From: an uncultured Dehalococcoidia bacterium
GTDB taxonomy: Bacteria > Chloroflexota > Dehalococcoidia > Lucifugimonadales > CAJWER01
Assembly: GCA_958296115.1 (NCBI GenBank)
Contig: OY282442.1
Span: forward strand, 530,001-594,000
DNA: 64,000 nucleotides
Reading direction: 5' to 3'
The position numbers and the translations under genes were made by a program. Positions within the stretch are counted from its first letter, which is position 1, and every line of letters begins with the position of its first letter. The notes beneath the pieces were generated by a model that saw nothing but the letters and a program-made list of their open reading frames with translations, was not told the DNA's origin and made no database searches. Below are positions 20,690 through 29,447 of this stretch, one piece after another.

Positions 20690-23600
20690 CTATCCGCAGC
20701 CGAAAGGTTGCGGCCCCATTGAAGCCCCTACGGGGGAAGCTTGCGTCTGCCGGCAGTCTAGGGCTATCCGCAGCCGAAAGGTTGCGGCCCCATTGAAGCG
20801 TGGCCGGCGTGGTGGCTCGCCGGCGTGGTGGTGAGTCTATCCGCAGCCGAAAGGTTGCGGCCCCATTGAAGCCCGCCAGCAGGATGTAGTGATGCCCGGT
20901 AATCAGCGGCTATCCGCAGCCGAAAGGTTGCGGCCCCATTGAAGCCGACGACCACCCGCGAGGCGAGGCGTATGACTACATCTATCCGCAGCCGAAAGGT
21001 TGCGGCCCCATTGAAGCGAGCTGGTTCGGCAGCGTCCTGGCAATGTACTGCGTCTATCCGCAGCCGAAAGGTTGCGGCCCCATTGAAGCACTGACCCGCA
21101 CTCGCAGGTCTGGACGTAGACGTGCCAGCTATCCGCAGCCGAAAGGTTGCGGCCCCATTGAAGCCGGGCGATTGCCTACGTGAAGGCGAGTTCGCACGGC
21201 CTATCCGCAGCCGAAAGGTTGCGGCCCCATTGAAGCCATCGCCAGCGGCTCGGTCGAGCCGACGTTGAACGTCCCTATCCGCAGCCGAAAGGTTGCGGCC
21301 CCATTGAAGCGGAGCACGTATCCCTGCCGCGCGAAGGCGGAGAGGATCTATCCGCAGCCGAAAGGTTGCGGCCCCATTGAAGCCCGCAGTCGCAGCCCTT
21401 GAACTCGCCCCTATGCGTGCTATCCGCAGCCGAAAGGTTGCGGCCCCATTGAAGCCCGTACCGCTCGTGCGCCTCGGTGTAGGTGGGGCGCCTATCCGCA
21501 GCCGAAAGGTTGCGGCCCCATTGAAGCCGTCGCATCCGCTCGGCAGCGGCGCCGCTGAGGCCGTCTATCCGCAGCCGAAAGGTTGCGGCCCCATTGAAGC
21601 TCCCGCATGACGCGCCCCCTGCTCCTGGCGCTGGCTCTATCCGCAGCCGAAAGGTTGCGGCCCCATTGAAGCACCGGCGACGGGCGCGGGCGGGCGGGCC
21701 TCGAGGACGGCCTATCCGCAGCCGAAAGGTTGCGGCCCCATTGAAGCATTGGCGCGGCGATGGCTGCCGCGCCGGTGGGCATAGCACCTATCCGCAGCCG
21801 AAAGGTTGCGGCCCCATTGAAGCGCCGAGCTGCCAGTGCCCTTGGTCTATGGGCACAAGCTATCCGCAGCCGAAAGGTTGCGGCCCCATTGAAGCCCCAT
21901 CCCGCTGGTGGTTGGCCACCACTACATACTGCTATCCGCAGCCGAAAGGTTGCGGCCCCATTGAAGCGGCTTCCTCCGCTTCCTCGGCGGCGGCTCCTCG
22001 ATGACTATCCGCAGCCGAAAGGTTGCGGCCCCATTGAAGCAGGTGGCCGCGAGGTCAAAATCCAGGTCATGGGCTGGCTATCCGCAGCCGAAAGGTTGCG
22101 GCCCCATTGAAGCGGCGCGATAGACGTGGATGCCGCAGACAGGTTCGAGCTATCCGCAGCCGAAAGGTTGCGGCCCCATTGAAGCGGGCTGGGGGGATTA
22201 CGTCGAAGAGGTCGTAACGCAACTATCCGCAGCCGAAAGGTTGCGGCCCCATTGAAGCGCGGGCATGGCGTCGGTGTTGCTCGAACGCGCCCGTGTCTAT
22301 CCGCAGCCGAAAGGTTGCGGCCCCATTGAAGCTTTCGCGTTGGGGGGGGAACCAGGTCGTCGGCATGGTCCTATCCGCAGCCGAAAGGTTGCGGCCCCAT
22401 TGAAGCTCAACGCTGTCTGCGGGCTTGTCGTCATCGTAGTCGTCCTATCCGCAGCCGAAAGGTTGCGGCCCCATTGAAGCGGCGTCTTGCGCGGCTTCGG
22501 GGGCGGCGGCTCCTCGATCTATCCGCAGCCGAAAGGTTGCGGCCCCATTGAAGCATAAGCATCAGAGCAAGCGTTGTAAGTGTGAGCGCTTGCTATCCGC
22601 AGCCGAAAGGTTGCGGCCCCATTGAAGCCTGTTCGGTCGCCTCCGCGTGCGCGGGGCGCCACACACTATCCGCAGCCGAAAGGTTGCGGCCCCATTGAAG
22701 CACCTGGCCCGTATCCCAATACCCCCCCGCTTGGCGACCTATCCGCAGCCGAAAGGTTGCGGCCCCATTGAAGCCCTGTCCTCGCCCACGCCAACACGCC
22801 AGCTTGCACCCTATCCGCAGCCGAAAGGTTGCGGCCCCATTGAAGCGCATTCGTTCGCCGTCGCGAAGAATCTCGCGCGGGGGGCTATCCGCAGCCGAAA
22901 GGTTGCGGCCCCATTGAAGCCCGCGCCGCTCGGCCCGCGTACCCATACGAGTCCGGCTATCCGCAGCCGAAAGGTTGCGGCCCCATTGAAGCAGCTCTCA
23001 TCTTGGCCTCCCAGAAGTCGCCGCTCATCTATCCGCAGCCGAAAGGTTGCGGCCCCATTGAAGCACCCCAGCGCCCGCGCCGGTCGCGGATACAACCAGG
23101 CTATCCGCAGCCGAAAGGTTGCGGCCCCATTGAAGCACCCCAGCGCCCGCGCCGGTCGCGGATACAACCAGGCTATCCGCAGCCGAAAGGTTGCGGCCCC
23201 ATTGAAGCACCCCAGCGCCCGCGCCGGTCGCGGATACAACCAGGCTATCCGCAGCCGAAAGGTTGCGGCCCCATTGAAGCGGCTATCGCCGCGCTGATAC
23301 CCTACTTCATCATCCCCTATCCGCAGCCGAAAGGTTGCGGCCCCATTGAAGCTCAGATACAAGTATCTGATTGTCCTTCCCTGTAGGCCTATCCGCAGCC
23401 GAAAGGTTGCGGCCCCATTGAAGCATGATACTTTGGCGCTAGGCTATGGCCTCTGAGCGGCCTATCCGCAGCCGAAAGGTTGCGGCCCCATTGAAGCGCG
23501 GCCGAGACCAGCGTGGACGAATGGTTGCGTCAGCTATCCGCAGCCGAAAGGTTGCGGCCCCATTGAAGCGTCTTCGTAGAGCCGTTCATCATCATAGCCC

Positions 23601-26044
23601 CACGCTTCTATCCGCAGCCGAAAGGTTGCGGCCCCATTGAAGCTTCCTGCCGCTGCAACGATGTCACGCCGTGCTATCCCTCTATCCGCAGCCGAAAGGT
23701 TGCGGCCCCATTGAAGCCCGCAGTGCGCGTGGATATCTACCCGCAGGCGGAGCCTATCCGCAGCCGAAAGGTTGCGGCCCCATTGAAGCCACTTCGCGCC
23801 CCATGCGCCGACCAGCGCATTCACAACCTATCCGCAGCCGAAAGGTTGCGGCCCCATTGAAGCGACTCCGCCCTGGCCTTGCTCGGATGCCGTCATGCCC
23901 CTATCCGCAGCCGAAAGGTTGCGGCCCCATTGAAGCGTGGGTTCCGTACGCCTGGCAGTCCTTGCGCCTGCAACTATCCGCAGCCGAAAGGTTGCGGCCC
24001 CATTGAAGCTCTGTTCCTGCGTGTTGTGTCGCCTGCAGTCTCTGCGGCTATCCGCAGCCGAAAGGTTGCGGCCCCATTGAAGCTGGGCATACCCCCACGT
24101 TCCCTTTGCGCCCGTCGGTTCTATCCGCAGCCGAAAGGTTGCGGCCCCATTGAAGCCGGGCCATCGGCTCCTGCCAGTTCATCGGCTCCTGCCTATCCGC
24201 AGCCGAAAGGTTGCGGCCCCATTGAAGCCGGTTGCATCTATCTATCGCGCCCTCACGATGTTTAACTATCCGCAGCCGAAAGGTTGCGGCCCCATTGAAG
24301 CGGTCAAGAATGCGAGGATGACGAAGCGGCAGAATATCTATCCGCAGCCGAAAGGTTGCGGCCCCATTGAAGCAGCGACATGCTCTTGGAGTCCCGAATG
24401 ACTTCCAGCCTATCCGCAGCCGAAAGGTTGCGGCCCCATTGAAGCCGCTCGGATTGATCGCCGCGCTGATGGTCTTCTTCCCCTATCCGCAGCCGAAAGG
24501 TTGCGGCCCCATTGAAGCCCTGCGCTCCGCCCGTCCCCGCTCGTATGCCAGCAGCTATCCGCAGCCGAAAGGTTGCGGCCCCATTGAAGCACCTGGGCAC
24601 CGACACGTTCGGCATTGGCGGCGACATCTATCCGCAGCCGAAAGGTTGCGGCCCCATTGAAGCACCTGGGCACCGACACGTTCGGCATTGGCGGCGACAT
24701 CTATCCGCAGCCGAAAGGTTGCGGCCCCATTGAAGCAACAGCGGTTCCGCTTGCGCTATTATCTCGTCAATACTATCCGCAGCCGAAAGGTTGCGGCCCC
24801 ATTGAAGCTTGATGCGGTCGCGCGCTGCGGTCGTCATAAGCCCTCCTATCCGCAGCCGAAAGGTTGCGGCCCCATTGAAGCCCGCAACCCGCGCAAGCCC
24901 GCCACATTATACCGCCCTATCCGCAGCCGAAAGGTTGCGGCCCCATTGAAGCATAAGTACGATATGAATAGCATGTATCCGCATATTATGCTATCCGCAG
25001 CCGAAAGGTTGCGGCCCCATTGAAGCTGTGTCTGCTGAGCCGCCATCAAGCCGCGCAGCGTGACTATCCGCAGCCGAAAGGTTGCGGCCCCATTGAAGCG
25101 CCATGCTTCTGATTCCTTCCTTCCTGTGAGTACGATCTATCCGCAGCCGAAAGGTTGCGGCCCCATTGAAGCACGATGAAGCCCCGCAAGATGCAGCCGG
25201 TAAGCCCTGCTATCCGCAGCCGAAAGGTTGCGGCCCCATTGAAGCACGATGAAGCCCCGCAAGATGCAGCCGGTAAGCCCTGCTATCCGCAGCCGAAAGG
25301 TTGCGGCCCCATTGAAGCGGAGATATGGGCTTGGTAGCCCGTCGGAAGCCCTGCTATCCGCAGCCGAAAGGTTGCGGCCCCATTGAAGCGCTCCGTTGCC
25401 GCCGCGCAAGCCCGGCGCGCTCGGACCTATCCGCAGCCGAAAGGTTGCGGCCCCATTGAAGCTGACGACCACTTTCTGTACACGATTATCGCGAAGGGCT
25501 ATCCGCAGCCGAAAGGTTGCGGCCCCATTGAAGCAGTACTGCCCTTAGTATTCTCAAATCAAGGGAAAGTGCTATCCGCAGCCGAAAGGTTGCGGCCCCA
25601 TTGAAGCTCGCAACGGCGGCGGGCTACTCGGCGGGCGCGGCGTTCTATCCGCAGCCGAAAGGTTGCGGCCCCATTGAAGCCATGCATCATCGTGGTGGGC
25701 TGGGTAGTGTTCCTGACTATCCGCAGCCGAAAGGTTGCGGCCCCATTGAAGCGCTCGCTAACCGCGTTCGGCGTTCCTGGCGTCGGCATCTATCCGCAGC
25801 CGAAAGGTTGCGGCCCCATTGAAGCGGACACAGACGAGGGCGGACATAGACGCGACCCTGGACTATCCGCAGCCGAAAGGTTGCGGCCCCATTGAAGCGC
25901 TCGCTAACCGCGTTCGGCGTTCCTGGCGTCGGCATCTATCCGCAGCCGAAAGGTTGCGGCCCCATTGAAGCAGTTCCCGACCGCCACGAACAGGCGACAG
26001 ATACTGAGCTATCCGCAGCCGAAAGGTTGCGGCCCCATTGAAGC
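20690..26044 (+). repeat. CRISPR block B: 74 repeats with AG at positions 9-10
   Basis: Repeats 95-168 all read CCGCAGCC in the left stem arm. Pairing with GGTTGCGG again gives eight pairs, the wobble now at the sixth pair. This block holds all the exact spacer duplications seen: 23065-23244 (three copies), 24591-24700, 25173-25282 and 25753-25935. Confidence 0.93.
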
Positions 26045-26084
26045 TTCCAGTCCGCGACCAGCCACACTGAGACACTACCGCCCC

Positions 26085-26113
26085 TTGACTTTCGGGTGAG
26101 GCGGCGCTACTAT
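26085..26113 (+). promoter_or_regulatory. Promoter of the cobalamin riboswitch operon
   Basis: TTGACT at 26085-26090, a 17-base spacer and TACTAT at 26108-26113. It starts 41 bases after the last CRISPR repeat and directly before the riboswitch, so it fits as the operon promoter. CTATCCGCA at 26110-26118, overlapping the -10, equals the first nine bases of the CRISPR repeat. Confidence 0.55.
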
Positions 26114-26138
26114 CCGCATGATCGAACAATTGAATAGT

Positions 26139-26312
26139 GGGCGGGAGCGCTCAGCGCAGGCGCTGAGCCAAGCAGAGGAAGCCGGTCGAAGTCCGGCGCT
26201 GTCCCGCAGCGGTAGGTCCCGCTCCGCCTAGATTGGCGGACGAGACGAGCCCGATCAACTGCTCTCGCCCATGTCCACGGCCTTCGAGGTAGAGGTTCGG
26301 GCATCACATGCT
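26139..26312 (+). ncRNA. Cobalamin riboswitch aptamer
   Basis: The core at 26175-26216 reads GAGGAAGCCGGTCGAAGTCC followed by GGCGCTGTCCCGCAGCGG. This agrees with the cobalamin (B12-box) consensus of a GGAA...GGT..AA.TCCGG stretch followed by CCCGC. A preceding hairpin, GCTCAGCG with CGCTGAGC, forms a peripheral stem. The aptamer lies upstream of a btuFCD-like transporter, the usual target, and is followed by an intrinsic terminator at 26318. Binding adenosylcobalamin or a related corrinoid is expected to reduce uptake. Outer limits are approximate. Confidence 0.88.
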
Positions 26313-26317
26313 CAGCG

Positions 26318-26348
26318 CGCCCTGCACCGACTCGGAGCAGGGCGTTTT
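26318..26348 (+). terminator. Rho-independent terminator, riboswitch expression platform
   Basis: A perfect 8-bp stem, CGCCCTGC at 26318-26325 and GCAGGGCG at 26337-26344, followed directly by TTTT. It sits between the aptamer and the first coding region, so the riboswitch probably acts by premature termination. This also shows that an in-frame ATG at 26308 cannot be the start of the downstream gene. Confidence 0.82.
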
Positions 26349-26400
26349 CGCGTCCTCTCCCCAAAGTCCGTGGACCATCCATAGACTGAGGAGGCTGAAA

Positions 26401-27462
26401 TTGAGCTCTGGATTCACGTCCCCCCGCCCTTCAGCGCGCGTCCGCAGCGATAACAGGCAGAAGAGGAGTCCCCTCGCGGCTATACTCCTCGCCTGCTCCC
26501 TCGCCGCGCTGGCGCTTACGTCCCTGGCATGTGGCGACAGGGCCGCGCCCTCCCCGACGCCGGCCCCAACAACTACGCCGCAAAGAGCGACCGACGCCGC
26601 CATGATGGGCATGGAGTCAGCCCCCACCATCGCGCCCTCCGACGCGGCTCCATCCCCAACGCCGGCGCTGTTCCCTCTCACGGTCACCGACGGCAACGGA
26701 CGCGATGTCGTGTTCGAAGCGCCGCCGGAGCGTATCGCCGCGATCGACTCCGCCGTAGTCGAGACCCTCTTCGCCATCGGCGAGGGCCGCCGCGTCGCCG
26801 CGACCCACGACTTCGTGTCATATCCTCCCGAAGCCGAGGACATACCCAGAATCGGCGACGCCTTCAACCTGAACAATGAAGCCATCCTCGAGCTTGAGCC
26901 CGATCTCGTGGTGGTATTCTCGGAGGGAGGCGTCGCCAACCTGGAGCAGCTCGGCCTGAAAGTCCTGTACCTTAAGTCGCTGAACGACGACTTTCGCCGG
27001 GTCTCCGACAACATACTGCTATGGGGCAGGATAGTAGGAGCGCCCGATGCCGCGGATGTGGTCGCGTCGCGCTTCGACGAGAGGGTGCGCCGCATCGAGG
27101 AGGCGATGGCAACCCGGGGCGACGGGCCGAGTGTCTTCCAAGACGTGGGCGACCTCTGGAGCCCCGGGCCAGACACCCTGATGGGTAGCGTGTTCGAGCT
27201 CCTGAAGTTGAAGAACATCGCGCGCGACGTATCCGGGTACGCGCAGATCAGTCCCGAGGTGGTGGTGGAGCGCCGCCCCGAGATAATCATCGCTTCGGAC
27301 GCGGCCGCGGCCGTCGGCAATCCCGCCTTCGCCGACCTGCCCGCGATCATGAACGGGCGGGTCTTCGTGCCTCCGCACGACCTGTTCAGCGTCGCGGGTC
27401 CGCGCTTCATCGACGGCATCGAGACGCTGGCGAAGTGGGTGTACCCGGACCTGTTCGAGTGA
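26401..27462 (+). CDS. btuF: Cobalamin ABC transporter substrate-binding lipoprotein (BtuF-like)
   Basis: A 353-residue periplasmic-binding-type lipoprotein. After a basic start and hydrophobic stretch, the lipobox LTSLAC puts the lipidated Cys at 44. A Pro/Thr/Ala linker leads to the binding domain starting LTVTDGNGRDVVFEAPPERI and ending SVAGPRFIDGIETLAKWVYP, typical of BtuF/FhuD-type proteins. Starts: TTG at 26401 has GAGGAGG just upstream; the in-frame ATG at 26308 lies before the riboswitch terminator and is rejected. It overlaps the permease by one base. The riboswitch makes corrinoid the likely ligand; by protein sequence alone heme or siderophore would be possible. Confidence 0.9.
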   Translation: MSSGFTSPRPSARVRSDNRQKRSPLAAILLACSLAALALTSLACGDRAAPSPTPAPTTTPQRATDAAMMGMESAPTIAPSDAAPSPTPALFPLTVTDGNGRDVVFEAPPERIAAIDSAVVETLFAIGEGRRVAATHDFVSYPPEAEDIPRIGDAFNLNNEAILELEPDLVVVFSEGGVANLEQLGLKVLYLKSLNDDFRRVSDNILLWGRIVGAPDAADVVASRFDERVRRIEEAMATRGDGPSVFQDVGDLWSPGPDTLMGSVFELLKLKNIARDVSGYAQISPEVVVERRPEIIIASDAAAAVGNPAFADLPAIMNGRVFVPPHDLFSVAGPRFIDGIETLAKWVYPDLFE

Positions 27463-28541
27463 TGAGAACACACCCGCGCCCCGCTGCCGCCGGAGAGCCG
27501 CCCGTCCCAGCGACGGACCGCATCCGAAAACCGGCGTATCCCTGGCGCAGGATCGCCGCCGGCGCGTTCCTGGTCCTGGCGATCGCGCTGGCGTCCGCAG
27601 GAGTCGGAGCCGCTGCGCTGCCACCGGTGGACGTGATTAAGATCGTGGCCGCGAGGCTGCCGCTCGTCGAACAGGCGCAAACGTGGCCGGATAGCTGGGA
27701 GACCATCGTGTGGCAGGTGAGGCTGCCGCGCATTGCGCTGGCCGCCATCGTGGGAGCCGCGCTGTCGATGTCGGGCGCGGCCTACCAGGGGCTGTTCCGC
27801 AATCCGCTTGCGGACCCCTATCTCATCGGCGTCTCGGCGGGGGCCGGGCTGGGCGCAACGTTGGTACTGGTGGCTGGCGTGTCGAGCCCGGGCGCTCTGC
27901 CGGTAGCGGCTTATGCTGGAGGTCTTGCGGCGGTATCGGCGGCTTACATGGCAGCCCGGCGCTCGGAGGGCGTCCCACTGACGACGCTGATACTGGCAGG
28001 AGTGGCGATATCGTCCCTAGCGAGCTCGGCCACGGCTTTCCTGATGATACGCAGCGACCCCGACCTGCGCCCCTTGCTGAGCTGGCTGCTGGGCGGGCTC
28101 GGCTCGGCCCAATGGAATCACTCCGCCCTCATGCTCCTCTACCTGCTGCCCTGCGCGGCGCTGCTCCTCGCCTACTCCCGCATCATAAACGTCATGCAGC
28201 TCGACGAGGAACACGCGCAGCAGCTTGGGGTGAACGTGGGACGGACGAAGGCGCTGCTGATAGCCGGCGCATCCCTCGCCACGGCGGCGGCGGTCTCGTT
28301 CAGCGGGCTGATAGGATTCGTGGGGCTGGTCGCTCCCCACGCAGTTCGCCTGCTTTGGGGAGTGGACTATCGCAGCCTGCTGCCCGTTGCGATGCTTGCG
28401 GGGGCGGGGTTCCTCATATTGGCGGACACGGCGGCGCGGACGGTAGTAAGCCCCGCGGAGCTGCCGGTTGGCATCGTAACCGCGTTCTGCGGCGCGCCCT
28501 TCTTCCTCTACCTGCTCAGGCGCCGCAGGGTCGAGATGTAA
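27462..28541 (+). CDS. btuC: Cobalamin ABC transporter permease (BtuC-like, FecCD family)
   Basis: A 359-residue FecCD-family permease with about ten membrane helices. Family marks are RLPRIALAAIVGAALSMSGA, YQGLFRNPLADPYLIGVSAG, and FVGLVAPHAVRLLWG with the coupling region near the end. The start ATG at 27462 overlaps the btuF stop (TGATG), so translation is coupled. A nine-codon longer GTG start exists but lies inside btuF. The ATPase gene begins five bases after its stop. The three genes form one operon under the cobalamin riboswitch. Confidence 0.93.
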   Translation: MRTHPRPAAAGEPPVPATDRIRKPAYPWRRIAAGAFLVLAIALASAGVGAAALPPVDVIKIVAARLPLVEQAQTWPDSWETIVWQVRLPRIALAAIVGAALSMSGAAYQGLFRNPLADPYLIGVSAGAGLGATLVLVAGVSSPGALPVAAYAGGLAAVSAAYMAARRSEGVPLTTLILAGVAISSLASSATAFLMIRSDPDLRPLLSWLLGGLGSAQWNHSALMLLYLLPCAALLLAYSRIINVMQLDEEHAQQLGVNVGRTKALLIAGASLATAAAVSFSGLIGFVGLVAPHAVRLLWGVDYRSLLPVAMLAGAGFLILADTAARTVVSPAELPVGIVTAFCGAPFFLYLLRRRRVEM

Positions 28542-28545
28542 CAAG

Positions 28546-29394
28546 ATGCTGAGGGTCGAAGGGCTTACGTTCGGATACGGCGGCGGGCGCGTCCTGGACG
28601 GGCTGGACCTGGAAGTGGAGGGCGGCGAGCTCGTTGGCGTGGTAGGGCCGAACGGGGCGGGGAAGACGACGCTGTTCCGGCTGGTCAGCGGCGTCAGGTC
28701 TCCATCAGCGGGACGCATTCGGGTGCAGGGCCGGGACATCTCGTCGCTGGGGGCGTCGGAAGCGGCGAGGCTCGTGTCGGTCGTTCCACAGAATCCCAGC
28801 CTGCCAGCGGGCTTCACCGTCATGGAGCTGGCGCTCATGGGGCGCAACCCGTACCTCAAGCTGCTCCAATGGGAGCGGCGCGGCGACCTGGACGCGGTTG
28901 GGCGGGCGATGCAGGCGACGGACATGCTGATGCTGGCCGACCGTCCTATAGGCGCCCTGTCGGGCGGCGAACGGCAGCGCGCCCTCATAGCCATGGCCCT
29001 GGCGCAGGAGGCGTCCGTGATGCTCCTCGACGAGCCCACCTCCAACCTGGACCTGGCTCACCAAGCCCAGGTCATGGACCTCGTGGCCGCCCTCGTCCGG
29101 CGGCGCGGCGCAGCCGCTCTGGTAGCCATGCACGACCTGTCCCTAGCGGCGCAGTACTGCGACCGGCTCGTGATGATCGCCGGCGGCAGAGTCTTCGCCG
29201 AGGGCCGACCGCGCGACGTGCTGACCGCCGAAAAGATCGCCTCCGTGTACCAGACGGCCGTGGTGGTGCTCTCCCACCCAGAGACCGGCGCGCCGGTGGT
29301 CATGCCGGCATCGGGAGCGCCTGATTCCACTACACCCCCAAACACGGAAGCTGGTCTTCAGCCAAGCCTGTCTGAACCGTCGGACCGACGATGA
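28546..29394 (+). CDS. btuD: Cobalamin ABC transporter ATPase (BtuD-like)
   Basis: A 282-residue ATPase of the FecE/BtuD type that powers the BtuC permease. It has Walker A GPNGAGKTT at about 34-42, the signature LSGGERQR at 138-145, and Walker B VMLLDEP at 158-164, followed by the D-loop SNLD and a switch histidine in VAMHDLSLA. The C-terminal 40 residues after VVVLSHPETGAPVVMP are low-complexity and not needed for the fold. It is the last gene of the riboswitch operon; the next gene is 53 bases further with its own context. Confidence 0.94.
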   Translation: MLRVEGLTFGYGGGRVLDGLDLEVEGGELVGVVGPNGAGKTTLFRLVSGVRSPSAGRIRVQGRDISSLGASEAARLVSVVPQNPSLPAGFTVMELALMGRNPYLKLLQWERRGDLDAVGRAMQATDMLMLADRPIGALSGGERQRALIAMALAQEASVMLLDEPTSNLDLAHQAQVMDLVAALVRRRGAAALVAMHDLSLAAQYCDRLVMIAGGRVFAEGRPRDVLTAEKIASVYQTAVVVLSHPETGAPVVMPASGAPDSTTPPNTEAGLQPSLSEPSDRR

Positions 29395-29447
29395 GGAGAC
29401 GCCGCCCCCTGCGCCAGTGACCCTGCGACTCTGCTACCATACGCGCC

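Larger units (their letters stand above)
13845..26044 (+). CRISPR. Giant CRISPR array, 168 repeats and 167 spacers
   Basis: A 12.2-kb array of 36-base repeats, hand-counted at 168, with spacers mostly 35-39 bases (unit length 71-78). The repeat is CTATCCGC, then GA or AG, then CCGAAAGGTTGCGGCCCC and ATTGAAGC. Within it an 8-base arm (CCGCGACC or CCGCAGCC), a GAAA tetraloop and GGTTGCGG form a strong hairpin. The repeats appear identical apart from the GA/AG swap, with no degenerate last repeat. Transcription is inferred rightward, giving an 8-base AUUGAAGC handle. Long open frames on both strands here are translated repeats, not genes. No effector gene is in the window. Confidence 0.99.

Noticed and set aside
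13845-26044. Dozens of 60-216 codon open frames on both strands with peptides such as RDRKVAAPLK and LQWGRNLSVAD
   Set aside because: These are translations of the CRISPR repeats in frames without stops; unit lengths vary, so they do not form a conserved protein.
13845-26044. Two separate CRISPR arrays (one per repeat type)
   Set aside because: There is no gap, leader or degenerate repeat at the switch; units continue with normal spacing apart from one 78-base unit.
26308-26400. ATG at 26308 as the start of btuF
   Set aside because: It precedes the riboswitch terminator and has no RBS; TTG at 26401 follows GAGGAGG and gives a normal lipoprotein signal.
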